Notes under the pieces: model-generated
Databases searched by the model: none
Told to the model about the DNA's origin: nothing
The model's input: only the letters and a program-made list of their open reading frames with translations
Made by a program: the position numbers and the translations under genes
Shown here: positions 24,695-36,400 of the stretch, one piece after another
How positions within the stretch are numbered: the first letter of the stretch is position 1
Layout: the number at the start of each line of letters is the position of its first letter
Assembly: GCF_009764685.1 (NCBI RefSeq)
Contig: NZ_VHLM01000047.1
Coordinates: 151,704-215,703 of the forward strand
From: Flavobacterium sp. I-STPP5a
Lineage (GTDB): Bacteria; Bacteroidota; Bacteroidia; Flavobacteriales; Flavobacteriaceae
DNA length: 64,000 nucleotides
Direction: 5' to 3'

Positions 24695-25681
24695 CTATTT
24701 ACGCTTCTTTTTTATAATCTGTGCCGATTTTATAATGGACTCTAATTCGTGCATTAAATCCCTTTTATCTTTTGAAGGTGAATAACAAAAACCTTCTAAA
24801 ACTAGCAATCGGTTGTATGTAGTGTCTACTATTGCATAATTGATAAAAGGACCTGACATAAAATCATTATTAAGTTGCCAAGTTCCCTTAGTTTCATAAG
24901 CGTTGTATTTATTGAGTTTTGTCTTAAAAAAATAAGGAGAATACGCCTCCTCTGTAATCATGTTGGTATGCGGTTCTTTACCGCTGATATACAAGCTGCC
25001 TATAGAATCACGCAATTGAATCACCTTTGCACTACAATTTTTATCGTTCCTATATTTTTCTAGAGGAACTTGGTAGAGCAAGAGACTAGTGTTTCCGCCA
25101 ATAAATTCTTTTTTGAGCCACAAAAAATTTCTTTTTTGTAAAACATACACATAACCTGTAGGAACTTGAATAGCCGTATGAAACTTATTCTCAATAATTT
25201 TAGGATCCAGTAAAGATTGTTTGTTTATTTTTTGGCTCGCCGCAATTTCAGCATTTTTAATCATCCTGATCATTTGGGGTACATTTTGCTCCATGATTGT
25301 CACAATATCACCTACTGTTCTTCCTGAAATATGAAAAACATTTTGAGGACTAGCATATTGATTTTTCTTGATTTCAAATTTATTCTCTTCCGTTTTCTTT
25401 ACCACAATAATGGCTCTGGTATCGGTCATGAAACCTTCTAAAAGTTTAACTGGATATTGATTGATGTTAAAAAGAGGTTCTTCCTGCGGCAAACCTATTA
25501 CGGGCGCAGCAAATTTATTCCTGATCGTATCCCCCACCTCGCCATTCCATAACTGATCTTCAATAATCACCGATATGGTGTTGATTTTACCTGTAGTGAT
25601 ACGCGGCAACGAGCTGTTATCCTTTTGACAAGAAAACATAGAAAGTGCCGCAAAAATGAAGAAACAATAAAATCGATGCAT
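24695..25681 (-). CDS. DUF4837-family lipoprotein
   Basis: A 328-residue predicted lipoprotein whose signal peptide ends in a lipobox (AALSMFSCQKD, Cys near residue 18). The body fits DUF4837, a Bacteroidota-specific family of unknown role, with TISVIIEDQLWNGEVGDTIR near the N-terminus and GPFINYAIVDTTYNRLLVLEG near the C-terminus. An upstream in-frame TTG at 25708 exists, but it overlaps a TATATTTG promoter box (25713-25706 on the minus strand), so the ATG at 25681 is preferred. It is downstream of the LysM transglycosylase gene by about 47 bp; a shared envelope role is possible but only positional. Confidence 0.82.
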   Translation of the reverse strand: MHRFYCFFIFAALSMFSCQKDNSSLPRITTGKINTISVIIEDQLWNGEVGDTIRNKFAAPVIGLPQEEPLFNINQYPVKLLEGFMTDTRAIIVVKKTEENKFEIKKNQYASPQNVFHISGRTVGDIVTIMEQNVPQMIRMIKNAEIAASQKINKQSLLDPKIIENKFHTAIQVPTGYVYVLQKRNFLWLKKEFIGGNTSLLLYQVPLEKYRNDKNCSAKVIQLRDSIGSLYISGKEPHTNMITEEAYSPYFFKTKLNKYNAYETKGTWQLNNDFMSGPFINYAIVDTTYNRLLVLEGFCYSPSKDKRDLMHELESIIKSAQIIKKKRK

Positions 25682-25705
25682 TGTTGGGTGTTGTTTAGTA
25701 AAACC

Positions 25706-25713
25706 CAAATATA
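25706..25713 (-). promoter_or_regulatory. Putative -7 box of the DUF4837 gene
   Basis: Read leftwards the sequence is TATATTTG, 24 bp before the chosen ATG and covering the alternative TTG start. Confidence 0.4.
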
Positions 25714-25728
25714 AAGAACAAAGCCGTA

Positions 25729-27741
25729 TTATCCGTTTATTTTTAACTTCATACCTGGTTTGATATCTTCACCACTAATACCGTTCCACTTTTTCAAATC
25801 ATTGATGGTTACACCCGGATATTTTTTTGAAATACTAAATAAGGAATCTCCTTTTTTTACAAAATATTCTGAAGCAGTTTTTGCAGCAGACGTATTTTTC
25901 TTTGTTTTAAAAGAATCTACAGTTGCTTTATCAGTATTGATTGCTATTTCATCTTTGGCAACAATAAGAGATTTTCCTATAGTAATCGTATTATCAGGCA
26001 GATTATTCCATGATTTTAATTCGGGCACCGTGGCGCCAAATTTAGTTGCAATTGCACCTAAATTATCTCCTTTTAATACAACATACTCAACATCTTTGCG
26101 CAGTACACTTGCTGCTGCATCTTGTTTTACATCCGTTTCTTTAGGACTTACTTGCAATGCAACTCCCTTTTGGACAGTCTCTGTGCTAAGGCTATTCCAT
26201 TTTTGAATGTCGGCAATAGTAACATCATGCTTTTTAGCAATACTTCCCAAGTTATCACCTTTTTGAACTACATAACTTATAGCGGTGTGAGACGCATCAA
26301 CAGCCTTTTCATCTTTATTTACTTTGTTTTCTGCCAATGCTGTGTTTTTAGAAACCGCATTTTTAGGTTCAAACTTTAGTTCTTTTGCAACTGTAGGATC
26401 TGTATTAATTTTTAAACTTCGCCCGTACGCAATAGTGTTGCCCTTAATCCTATTCCATCTTTTTATCTCGGCAATGGTAACTCCATATTTCTCAGCTACA
26501 TTGGCTAAATTGTCACCTTTTTTAACTTTGTGATACAAGCTTTTGGTTGCAGCAAGAATAGCAGTATTCGCTTTTACACTGTCTTTAACTACATTAGCTT
26601 TTGCTAACATAAAGGGTTTTTCATTTTTATCTTTTTGGTACTGTGCGTAGGCATATATTTTATCTTCATTCGACGTAAAAACGGCTACTTTTTCTTGTGG
26701 CAATCTTAAAAAATGCGTTTGATCGTGATAAAAAGGAACCACGTTTAACTTATACGAAGGATTTAAAACCTGTAACTGTGCTACTGTCACATCCAGTAAT
26801 TCCGATAGTTGCTTGAATGAAATTTGACGTTTAATCATTACCGTATCAGTAGCAAAGTGTTTAATCTTGGCCCTTTTAGGAACAATACCATGTTCTTTAT
26901 GGTATTCATAAATATACATAGTTGCCAAAAAAGCAGGTACATAGCCTTGTGTTTCTCGGGGTAAATTTTTTCGAATATTCCAATAATTCTGTTGTCCGCC
27001 TGAACGTCTGATGGCTTTGGCAACGTTTCCTGGTCCAGAGTTGTAGGCTGCCAAAACCAAATCCCAATCTCCAAACATCTTGTACATATTGGTCATGTAC
27101 TGTGTTGCTGCATTACTAGATTTCAATGGGTCACTTCTTTCATCTACATACGAATCTATTTTAAGACCGTACTGTTTTCCGGTTTGGTACATGAACTGCC
27201 ACAATCCTGTAGCGCCCATTCGGGAAACCGCTTTTGGATTTAAGGCGGACTCAACCACTGCAAGATACTTAATTTCGAGTGGGACATTTTGCTTTGCCAA
27301 CGCTTCCTCCATTAGCGGAAAATAATACTCAGAAACTGCCATGAGGCGTTCAAAGGATTTTTTCCTATTCTTTAAAAAAGATTTGATTAGGTTTTCTAAT
27401 CCCGGATTGTACTCAATATTAAAAGGTGACTTTGCATCCATGGCTGCCAGTCTTTTCTTGAGTAAATCTGTAGGTAACTCAAAGTCTACGGCTAGATCAA
27501 GATTCGTGTTTTTTATATCCTCAGAGAATGAAGAAAACAAATCCAAATCGGTAAGTTCTTTCATCCATAAACTATCTACGCGAGAAGCAACTTTATCACG
27601 AACAAAAGTTTTCTTGATGGAATCAAGGTACGAGATTTTAGATTCAATTTTTAAAATTGATTTGGTTTCAATGGCTTCTTGCGCAAACAAGCTGGCCGAA
27701 AACCAAGAAAATATTACAATTGTGGTATTTTTTATATTCAT
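25729..27741 (-). CDS. Lytic transglycosylase with LysM repeats (MltD-like)
   Basis: A 670-residue exported murein hydrolase. A signal peptide covers about 1-20. After a helical N-terminal region, the SLT catalytic domain (about 140-290) has the active-site Glu in VVESALNPKAVSRMGATG (near residue 166), then GLWQFMYQTGKQYGL and LAAYNSGPGNVAKAI. Four LysM domains follow at about 403-447, 489-533, 550-595 and 626-669, each starting with a Y-x-V-K-K-G-D-[NS]-L pattern; they bind glycan strands. It cleaves peptidoglycan to 1,6-anhydro ends, probably in wall remodelling. The MltD-like order (SLT then multiple LysM) is clear. A TAGCTTTG box lies upstream at 27785-27778. Confidence 0.95.
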   Translation of the reverse strand: MNIKNTTIVIFSWFSASLFAQEAIETKSILKIESKISYLDSIKKTFVRDKVASRVDSLWMKELTDLDLFSSFSEDIKNTNLDLAVDFELPTDLLKKRLAAMDAKSPFNIEYNPGLENLIKSFLKNRKKSFERLMAVSEYYFPLMEEALAKQNVPLEIKYLAVVESALNPKAVSRMGATGLWQFMYQTGKQYGLKIDSYVDERSDPLKSSNAATQYMTNMYKMFGDWDLVLAAYNSGPGNVAKAIRRSGGQQNYWNIRKNLPRETQGYVPAFLATMYIYEYHKEHGIVPKRAKIKHFATDTVMIKRQISFKQLSELLDVTVAQLQVLNPSYKLNVVPFYHDQTHFLRLPQEKVAVFTSNEDKIYAYAQYQKDKNEKPFMLAKANVVKDSVKANTAILAATKSLYHKVKKGDNLANVAEKYGVTIAEIKRWNRIKGNTIAYGRSLKINTDPTVAKELKFEPKNAVSKNTALAENKVNKDEKAVDASHTAISYVVQKGDNLGSIAKKHDVTIADIQKWNSLSTETVQKGVALQVSPKETDVKQDAAASVLRKDVEYVVLKGDNLGAIATKFGATVPELKSWNNLPDNTITIGKSLIVAKDEIAINTDKATVDSFKTKKNTSAAKTASEYFVKKGDSLFSISKKYPGVTINDLKKWNGISGEDIKPGMKLKING

Positions 27742-27777
27742 ATTTTTACGATCAAAGACCTATATTTCAAATGATTA

Positions 27778-27785
27778 CAAAGCTA
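27778..27785 (-). promoter_or_regulatory. Putative -7 box of the transglycosylase gene
   Basis: Read leftwards the sequence is TAGCTTTG, 36 bp before the start codon. No -33 element was found at the expected distance. Confidence 0.35.
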
Positions 27786-27919
27786 GATTTACAAACTTAA
27801 TAGGTTTTTTCTAAAAACCGTCTTTAAAAACTGTTAAAAATGAAATAATTGATACATTTATAAGGAAAATCTATTGATTTAAGAAAGAAAATGAGATACT
27901 ACAACTTATTTACCCGCAA

Positions 27920-27956
27920 AAATAAAAAACCTCAACAACATTTTTTGTTGTTGAGG
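27920..27956 (-). terminator. Rho-independent terminator of pgk
   Basis: Read leftwards the arms CCTCAACAACA and TGTTGTTGAGG (11 bp, perfect) enclose a 5-A loop and are followed by TTTTTTATTTTTG. It begins about 70 bp after the pgk stop codon. Confidence 0.85.
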
Positions 27957-28026
27957 CCTAGTCACTAATTAGTATCATGTAGCCAATACTAGATCGTTTT
28001 ACTACAATAAACTAATGTTATAATAT

Positions 28027-29214
28027 TTATTCTAATATGGCTGCAATACCTGGAAGTACTCTACCTTCTAGCATCTCGAGCATGGCTCCACCTCCCGTAG
28101 AAACATAACTTACTTTGTCTTCCAATCCAAATTGCTTCACTGCGGCTACAGAGTCGCCGCCGCCCACAAGTGAAAACGCTCCATTGGCAGTAGCCTCAGC
28201 AATATAATTCCCTAACGTGATGGTTCCATTTGCAAAATTTTCCATTTCAAAAACACCTAGTGGACCATTCCACAATATCGTTTTAGATTCCATTATCACT
28301 TCTTTAAAAAGTTCTAATGATTTAGGTCCAGCATCAAGACCTTGCCATCCATCAGGTATATTATTTACATCCACCACTTGCGTTTGAGCATCATTTGCAA
28401 AAGCATCAGCCGCTATAACATCAACAGGAATATGAATTTGAACGCCTTTTTCTTTAGCTAAACGCAAAATTTCTAGTGCTAAGTCTTGTTTGTCATCTTC
28501 GCAAATAGAGTTCCCTATTTTACCTCCTAGTGCTTTGACAAAAGTAAAAGTCATTCCACCGCCTATGATCATGTGGTCTACTTTATCTAAAATATTTTCG
28601 ATCACAGTGATTTTAGATGAAACTTTAGAACCACCCAAAACCGCAGTAACTGGTTTCTCGCTGTTTTTCAACACTTTATTCAAGCTTTCAATTTCTTTGG
28701 CAAGCAACAATCCAAAACATTTGTCCTCTGGAAAAAATTGTGCGATGATCGTAGTAGAAGCATGTGCTCTATGTGCTGTACCAAATGCATCATTCACATA
28801 AATATCTCCAAGACTGGCTAATTCTTTTGCAAAGGCTACGTCTCCTGCCTCTTCCTCTGGATGAAAGCGTAAATTTTCAAGAACCAATACGGCTCCTGGC
28901 TGCAAGTTTTTTGCCGCCTCTTGCGCCACTTCGCCTACACAGTTAGAAGCAAATTGAACAGCAACACCCAAAATTTCAGAAGTGGTTTGGACAATATGTT
29001 GCAATGAATACTTGGCTTCAACTCCTTTTGGACGTCCTAAATGTGACATTAAAATTACGCTGCCTCCTTGTGCTAAAATAGCATCAATAGTAGGCTTAGC
29101 AGCCTCTATACGAGTGGTATCGGTTACTTGAAATTGCTCGTCAAGAGGTACGTTAAAATCTACTCGAATGAGTGCTTTCCTATTTTTAAAATCGAAATCG
29201 TGTACAGTTTTCAT
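28027..29214 (-). CDS. pgk: Phosphoglycerate kinase
   Basis: A 395-residue glycolytic enzyme that transfers phosphate between 1,3-bisphosphoglycerate and ADP. Motifs are [15 protein letters not shown] at the N-terminus, [28 protein letters not shown], the ATP-site [15 protein letters not shown] and the hinge and glycine-rich end [16 protein letters not shown]. It is full length. A TTG at 29253 would add 13 residues, but it lies within the -7 box of a well-formed promoter, so the ATG at 29214 is preferred. It is a single-gene unit, with promoter at 29251-29280 and terminator at 27920-27956. Confidence 0.97.
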   Translation of the reverse strand: MKTVHDFDFKNRKALIRVDFNVPLDEQFQVTDTTRIEAAKPTIDAILAQGGSVILMSHLGRPKGVEAKYSLQHIVQTTSEILGVAVQFASNCVGEVAQEAAKNLQPGAVLVLENLRFHPEEEAGDVAFAKELASLGDIYVNDAFGTAHRAHASTTIIAQFFPEDKCFGLLLAKEIESLNKVLKNSEKPVTAVLGGSKVSSKITVIENILDKVDHMIIGGGMTFTFVKALGGKIGNSICEDDKQDLALEILRLAKEKGVQIHIPVDVIAADAFANDAQTQVVDVNNIPDGWQGLDAGPKSLELFKEVIMESKTILWNGPLGVFEMENFANGTITLGNYIAEATANGAFSLVGGGDSVAAVKQFGLEDKVSYVSTGGGAMLEMLEGRVLPGIAAILE

Positions 29215-29250
29215 GTGTATGTTGTTAGGGTTTAATATTCCAAGGTGAAA

Positions 29251-29280
29251 CAAATATAGTACTTTTAGGATGGGAACAAA
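29251..29280 (-). promoter_or_regulatory. Bacteroidota-type promoter of pgk (-33 and -7)
   Basis: Read leftwards: TTTG (29280-29277), an 18-bp spacer, then TATATTTG (29258-29251). This is the only place in the window where I see both elements of the TTTG-N18-TAnnTTTG pattern cleanly. The ATG is 37 bp past the box. Confidence 0.7.
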
Positions 29281-29397
29281 TTGATGAAAACCGAAAATCT
29301 ATTTAAGTTACTAACGAAAACGTTATCATTCAAGATGGTAAACAAAAATGGTTAGGCGCACAAGTTACCTTGGCGGCAAGCCTTGCCACCAAAACAA

Positions 29398-29430
29398 AAA
29401 AAATCCGATTGTAAGTACAATCGGATTTTG
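29398..29430 (-). terminator. Rho-independent terminator of the spr operon
   Basis: Read leftwards, AAAATCCGATTGTA (29429-29416) pairs with its 14-bp complement (29413-29400) across a 2-base loop, followed by a run of T and TGTTTTGG. It begins 22 bp after the sprF stop codon. Confidence 0.85.
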
Positions 29431-29451
29431 AATATGTTTACTATGAATTGT

Positions 29452-30414
29452 TTAATCAATAATTGGGTTCTGCGTGCAAGGGCAATCGCTTACGCCTTGA
29501 AGGAAGTCAAGCCCTATAGTCACAACGTGTGTCCCTGAGTTAAAGCTCCCCAAACGGTTCAAAATTAATTGATAGGAATACCCAAAATAAAAATTTGATT
29601 TCTTGAATCCTAGCATAGGTCCTACATTAAGGGGTTTACCAATTTGATCGTTTAAGAATCTATAAGAAGCACCTGCCCAAATATAATCGTCATTACGATC
29701 GTACTTACGGTATTTTATATTGAGATCCGTACTAGAACGTTTATCACTGGCAAAATATTGGTAATACACTGAAGGTTCAAACTCTGACCTATTGTAGGTT
29801 CTACTTCTAAAAACATATCCTGAATAAACTTGATAATTCCGAACCAAGCTTGGCTCTACACCACTAAATTGATCAATGTCTTTGCTTAAAATGTTACTGG
29901 CATTGAAACTCACATAATAATCCTTTTTACGGTATAAGAAACCCAGATCAAAGTTGTTGTTGGCCACAAACCTGTTGTTATTAATCGTGGGATCAATAAC
30001 GGTAGGCTGCAACGCATCAACATCAATTTTAAAGGTGTTTAAGTTGTATGAGATACCAAAGGACAGATACTGCTTAGAATAATAATCTAAAATTATATGA
30101 TGTGCAAATGAAGCTTTGATACCTTGTTGCATTGTGCTTCCATTTCTATCATTGTAAATAGAAACTCCCACACCCGATTGATCCGCTACTCTAAAATCAG
30201 CATAAATCGATTGGTTATCTGGAGCGCCCTTAATTCCTACCCATTGCGTTAAACCATTTGCACGAATCCTCAAGTTATCCCCAATACCGGCAAAAGTAGG
30301 AGAAACTACAAATGGGTTATCCGCAAGATATTGCGTAAAAACGGGCAAGTTTAACTCTTGGCTGTGGCTTGAAACCACAACCAAGAGCAACATTGAAAGG
30401 ATGATTTTTTTCAT
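29452..30414 (-). CDS. sprF: PorP/SprF-family outer-membrane protein
   Basis: A 320-residue predicted outer-membrane beta-barrel of the PorP/SprF family. A signal peptide covers about 1-18 (LLVVVSSHSQ). The family signature at the start of the mature part is LPVFTQYLADNPFVVSPTFAGIGDNLRIRANG, and many alternating aromatic/polar strands follow, such as GFKKSNFYFGYSYQLILNRLGSFNSGTHVVTI. In F. johnsoniae SprF is needed to secrete or attach the adhesin SprB through the T9SS, and sprF is the last gene of the sprB operon. The same position directly after the giant adhesin gene is seen here (38-bp gap), so the orthology call is strong. Confidence 0.93.
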   Translation of the reverse strand: MKKIILSMLLLVVVSSHSQELNLPVFTQYLADNPFVVSPTFAGIGDNLRIRANGLTQWVGIKGAPDNQSIYADFRVADQSGVGVSIYNDRNGSTMQQGIKASFAHHIILDYYSKQYLSFGISYNLNTFKIDVDALQPTVIDPTINNNRFVANNNFDLGFLYRKKDYYVSFNASNILSKDIDQFSGVEPSLVRNYQVYSGYVFRSRTYNRSEFEPSVYYQYFASDKRSSTDLNIKYRKYDRNDDYIWAGASYRFLNDQIGKPLNVGPMLGFKKSNFYFGYSYQLILNRLGSFNSGTHVVTIGLDFLQGVSDCPCTQNPIID

Positions 30415-30452
30415 TTTACTTTATTTTTTGAGAAGAACTGTAGTTCCCTATA

Positions 30453-33400
30453 TTATCTGTATAATGTGAAATGACCAACAAATTCTCGAGGATCTTTTAC
30501 ATCTTTCAATCTTAGGATGTACCAGTAATCTCCCGAAGGTAATTCATTTCCGTTGTATTTACCGTTCCATGACTGACCTTCTATGTAGGTACCCAATTTA
30601 CGACCGTACCTATCAAATACTTCAAAGATGAGATCTTTGTAATTGATTGTATTTGTTGGTGCCCAAGTATCATTGTTTCCGTCACCATTTGGCGTAAATA
30701 CAGTTGGAATCTTGATGTCAATAAACTTAAAGAAACGCGTTGCTGTAGCCGTACAACCATTAGCATCTGTTACAGTAACACTGTAATCACCAGATTTGTA
30801 GATGATAAAATTACTTTGACTGCCTTGAGGTTCACCGTTCAAGCTGTATTGGTAGTTACCATAACCACCAGAAACTGTTGTGACAATTTCATTCAATCCA
30901 CCATCTGATAAGCTGATCATAATTGGATTTATTTGATCTACAACAAAACTTACCTGTTTGGTACAACCGTTAGTATGTCTTACATCAACGGTATGCCTAC
31001 CAGCACTCAAGTTATTGTACACATTACTAAGTTGGACAGCTAATCCATCAAGCGAGTAATCTAAATCAGCAGGCGAATTACCATCTGCTTCCGAAATGGT
31101 AACCGAATTAACTTGACTGTTATTCTCACAATCATAGTTTACCTCAGCTTTTGGGTTTAATATTACTGGTTCACCAAGTAAAATAGTAATATCACTTTCG
31201 CAACCATTTGCATCCCTAATGTAAACCATTTGTTTGTTACCTGATAAACCGTTGAAATCAAACTGTGATTGCGTAAGCGCTCCAGTAGTGTAGGTACCAT
31301 TTCTATTATTCAAACTCACACTATACGGCGCATTTCCTCCTATAATGTTCACGCTAAACGCGCCATCTGCGTCACCGGAACAAACTTCTGGAAATGAGCT
31401 ATTAGGAACCACATTAACAAATACAGATCCTGGCTCTTTAATTTCAATTCCTTTTATCGCTATATAACAACCATTTTCATCTTGCACAATATAGTCATAG
31501 AACCCTGATTTTAATGAATTAAAAATACCTGATTCAAAGAATTGATCTAATCTAGGCGAAATTGCATATTTAATAATTCCAGTTCCGCCTGATCCCGTTA
31601 AAACAATACGACCATTACCTTCTCCTGCACAAGTAATAGGTGTTACGGCTATAGTATGACTAAGTGGAAGCAAAGGTTCTGATATAATTACAATATTAGA
31701 ATTTACGGCTGCACAATCTTGACTTACTACACGTACTACATAATTTCCGGCTGGTAGATTGGTAAAGTTCCCTGGTGTAGTTTGTGTAGGCACAAATGCT
31801 AGCGGATTACCTGCATCATTCAAAAGTGTGTACACATAGTTACCTAAACCACCTTTGGCCGAAGCAACAATTACCCCTGAACTGTCACCAGCACAATTAA
31901 CCCTAGCATTTCGCCTGTCCAATTCAAGGGTTAATGTAGGAATCTCATCAATTTTAACATCGCTAGAAACAAAACTAATACAACCTTTATTATCACGAAT
32001 GTAGTAGCTATACGTTCCTACCGGTACAGAGAAGGACACTGGATTACTAGTCATTGCAGTTGCTATGGCAAAATCAGCTGTAGTGCTATAGTCATAAGGT
32101 GCGTTTCCACCACCAGCTGTAAGTGTTAAAGTAGCATTAGTAGCACATGTTTTGGCTGTGGCCAATGTTAAAGCTGCCGTTACTCTTGTTGGTTCATTGA
32201 TCACAATATTACTTGATGTTGTAGCACAAGACCAAGAATCAGATACACGTACTTGGTAGGTACCGGCACCTAAATTTACAAAAGTATTATCCATTTGTGG
32301 TCCATTAGTAGTAACCACACCAGCTGCATTAGTTTTAATCAAGGTGTATAAATAACTTCCAGATCCGCCAGTAGGTCCTGTCGTTACCCTAATGCTAGCA
32401 TCTGTATCGTTAATACAATCTACAAGAGTACTACTAGGTACTGCTACAAAAGCAATTTCTGTTGGATTATTAAGTACTACAATTTCAGAATTTACACATC
32501 CTTTACTGTCTCTCACATTTACCGTATACGAACCTGCAGTTAAGCCTGAGAATACCGTTTGAGTTCCATAAGCTACACTTTGTGCTGCTGTAGGGGCTAC
32601 CAGTTCAAATTCATATCCGCCTGGCCAACCACCGCTTGCACCAACAGATATAGACCCATCATTATTTCCAGTTGCACACGTGATTTCGGTATGGGTTTCA
32701 GTAATATCAAGAGCTGCTGCTGGTGCACCTATAGTAAAGTTTTTAGTCACCGTACAAGAAGGAGTTTGAGACAAGGTAGCACTAATCTTGTATGATCCTG
32801 CTGCTAGACCTGTAAGCGTAATAGGTCCTGCACTAGTAGAAGTCCCACCTGCTATTGAGTTACCCAACGCATCTTCAAGCGTATACGTAAAGGCGCCTGC
32901 ATCATTGCCATTAACTGGTGTAGTTGTAATCAAACCGTCAACCAGCGTTATGGTAGCTGTTCCATTGTTAACCGGTGCAGTTCCACTGTTATCATCCAAA
33001 CATGTTATATCAGTAGTAGCGTTAACCACCAAATCAAAAGTGTTTGGATTGTTTACAATATGAACTGCACGTAATTCACAATCCGTATCTAAGTTGCGTA
33101 CCGTAATGTTGTAATCCCCTATAGGTAAATCAGTAAACTTACCATCAGTAGTAGTTGTAGTAGGATATAAACCTGTAAAAGCTCCCGTAATAGGATCTCT
33201 GTACACAATAGTATATTCTAAATTAGTTGCTGGACCACCCGTAGTAGCAACGCTAACCGTAATATTCTCAAGATCGCTACATGTTATAGCTTGATCTACA
33301 TTTACTGTCACGGTTTCTAGTTTAATGTAAGGTGCAATATCAATAGGAGTTGTGCTTGTCCCTACACATCCCTTATCATCATAAACCTGTACTATATAAG

Positions 33401-36400
33401 AACCACCCGCTAAATCTGTTACGGTGTAAGTGTTGTTATCACCAAAATAAACTTGTGTATTTGATGGCGTTCCTATTTTGATAAACTCATAGTTCAAGTA
33501 CCTTCCTGAACCTCCATTTACTCCCGTTACTGTAATAGTAGCAAGATTGCTACTGTTACCTGAAGCACAACCAAACTGCACTACTGCTGGTGCTGGAACC
33601 GTAATTAATCCTGGCTCATCTATAATTCTCGTTGCAGTATCATTACAACCTCTTCCTGATGTTACGGTTACGGTATATCCATTAACATCTGAAGCTGCCA
33701 AGTCCTTAAATAATGGTGAGTCTTGCGGTCCAACATTCACTGGCACTCCAGTGATTGAGGTTCCCGCCAAACTATACGTATACTTTGGATTATCATTTAC
33801 GCCAAGTATTAAAGCAGCCATTTTTACAGTAATCGTACCATCATTTTCTCCTTTACAGGTAACTTGAGTTACATCTAATGTAAAATCAATGTCTTGATTT
33901 GGTAACAACATAGTCACGTCTACCGATTTTTCACAAGCTGGCACTGTAGATATGTCTCTAACATAGAAAGTATAAGGAGTAGCACTTGCTGCTAAACCAG
34001 AGAATACATTGGAAGAACCATAAGTACCACCAACTCCAATTTTATATTCATAATTCGCTAGAATAGCAGATCCTCCACTACCGGTTAGCGTCACCACACC
34101 ATTTGCAGCTATACAAGTAGATAAGGTAACATCAGCACGTAATTGTAACGGCTCAAAAATCGTTACTTTTAAAGCTGTATTTGCAATACAATCATTGGCA
34201 TCTTTTACCCAAACAGTATAATCACCAGGAGAAGTTACAGATAATGAAGATGATGGTTGGAAACTATTGCCATCCAAACTGTATTGTAAAGTTCCTACAC
34301 CACCTGTACCCACTGCAATAATCGTGTAACCCGTTGGCGACGGACATTGACTAGCTACACGTGCTGTAACTGTTGGTGCTGAATCTAATGAAATCGGTAC
34401 TCTTACAAAACTGTAACAACCATTAGCATCTTTTACCCAAACCTCAACCGTATCCGTTGATGGTGCTATTTGAGAAGTGGCAAATGTTGCCGTATTTGTA
34501 AATTTGAAATCAGCAGCTGGTGGTAATGCTCCCGTACCATTGCGTACAAAAACATACGTATAATCACCTTTTCCACCAGAAATTTTAGTATCATCAACAG
34601 TAACGACTGCACCTGAAGTCTTACAATTTTGATTTTTAACAGTAACAAAAGGACGAGACAAATTTAAAGCCGCTGGCTCTGTAATGATAACAGTATTAGA
34701 AGGTTTTATACAACTTGGATATGCTTTTTGTGTAATCACTACCGTGTATTCAGAAACTGGTGTAGTCGCATCTAAACCGTGAGGAAGTACAAATGGATTC
34801 GTTGCTGTATTTCCTGAACCTGTAAAAGCTGTAGGAACCCCTCCTTTTAAAATAGTATAATCATAATCACCGGTATAGTTACCAATATTAATTTCGATTT
34901 GACCCGTTGCCGAATTAAAACAATCTACATTTTTAAATGCACTGGCGGTTACGGTCATGGTGTTGAATACTGGAACGGTATACGCATTTGAAATAATACT
35001 ACAACCTGTTGTATTATCCGTTATTTTAAATTCATAAAAACTTCCTATTGATGTAGCAGGATAAGTGAATGAAGTAGCACCAGCGGTAATTGGTACTAAC
35101 GCACCATAATTTCCTCCATCAATAGCAACTTGATAACTAAAATTAGTAGGAGTAGCACCACCAACTACATCTATTTGAATCAACTCTCTACCATTAAGAC
35201 AATCCATTCGCGATCCTGCAATAGCAGATAGGGTTGCTTTGGCTGACATTAATTTAGGTAATGGATTTAATGGTGTCGTCAATTTTGTTGTTTGAACACA
35301 TCCATTAGAATCTTTTACATAAAAAATTGGATCTTGAATGGCACTATTATCCACTAAATTAAAAGTGTATTTATTATCGGCAACTGGTGTACTATTACTT
35401 GTAAAATAATTGAACCCATCTGTACTAAAAGTGTAGGTTCCAGTACCGCCAAAACCTTCAACAACCGCAGTTGTCTTGGCAGGATCTACAGCACAACTAA
35501 AAGGAGTTGCAGTAGCTGTAGCCGTTACGGCGACTGGATCAGCAATAATCACACCAGATACAGTAGCTTGACAACCTCTACCGGATGTAACCGTAACATC
35601 ATAAGTTCCTGGAGTTAAATCTTTGAAAACATTTGATGGTTGGGCTGGGCGATTCAACGTTCCGGACAAGGCATACGTATAATCAAGATTGTCATTTACT
35701 GGTCTTAAATTAACCGTTAAAGTTCCATTATTGTTGGTACCATTTAATGCATTACAATCTATAGGAGTTGTACTTATATCGGTTATAAGTACATCTACAT
35801 CTGTTGGAATTAAAAAATCTACTGTAGTTGATTTCGCACAACCCGTTACTAAATCTTTAACTTGAACTGTATAATTTCCTGCGGCTTGATTTGTAAACAC
35901 AGCATTATCAAGTTGAATCACATTTGGAGTCGTAACAACAGTATTATTTATTAAAGTATACTCAAAATGATTTGCAGGTGCCGCTGGAGCTGGCGATCCG
36001 CCTGTTACCACAGCTGTAATTTCACCATTGGCTACTTTACAAGTAGGTGGTGCTGTAAAACTTGCATTAACACCAAGAGGTACAGCAATTTTTGGCAATG
36101 TTACTTTAAATTTACATCCATTAAAATCTTTAACTTCAACCGTATGATCTCCAGAAGAAATATTGGTGTAAGGAAAACTTAAGGCTGTTTGTGCAACAAA
36201 TTCACCTCCATCTAGACTATAAGTATATGGAGCAATACCATTAACAGTTGTATTTACTACATCAATAACAAAAGCACCTTCAGCAGCACAAGCACTGTTA
36301 ACTACCGCTGTAATGACGGGTTCAGGATCTAATTTTACCTCAACAAACTTGTACTCAATACAGCCATAAGCATCTCTTACATAAACGATATAATGACCTG

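Noticed and set aside
32559..33867. Plus-strand open frames opposite sprB (also near 37479, 38893, 40639 and 41355)
   Set aside because: They are short, lie inside the SprB repeat coding sequence, and show no conserved motif, signal or start context.
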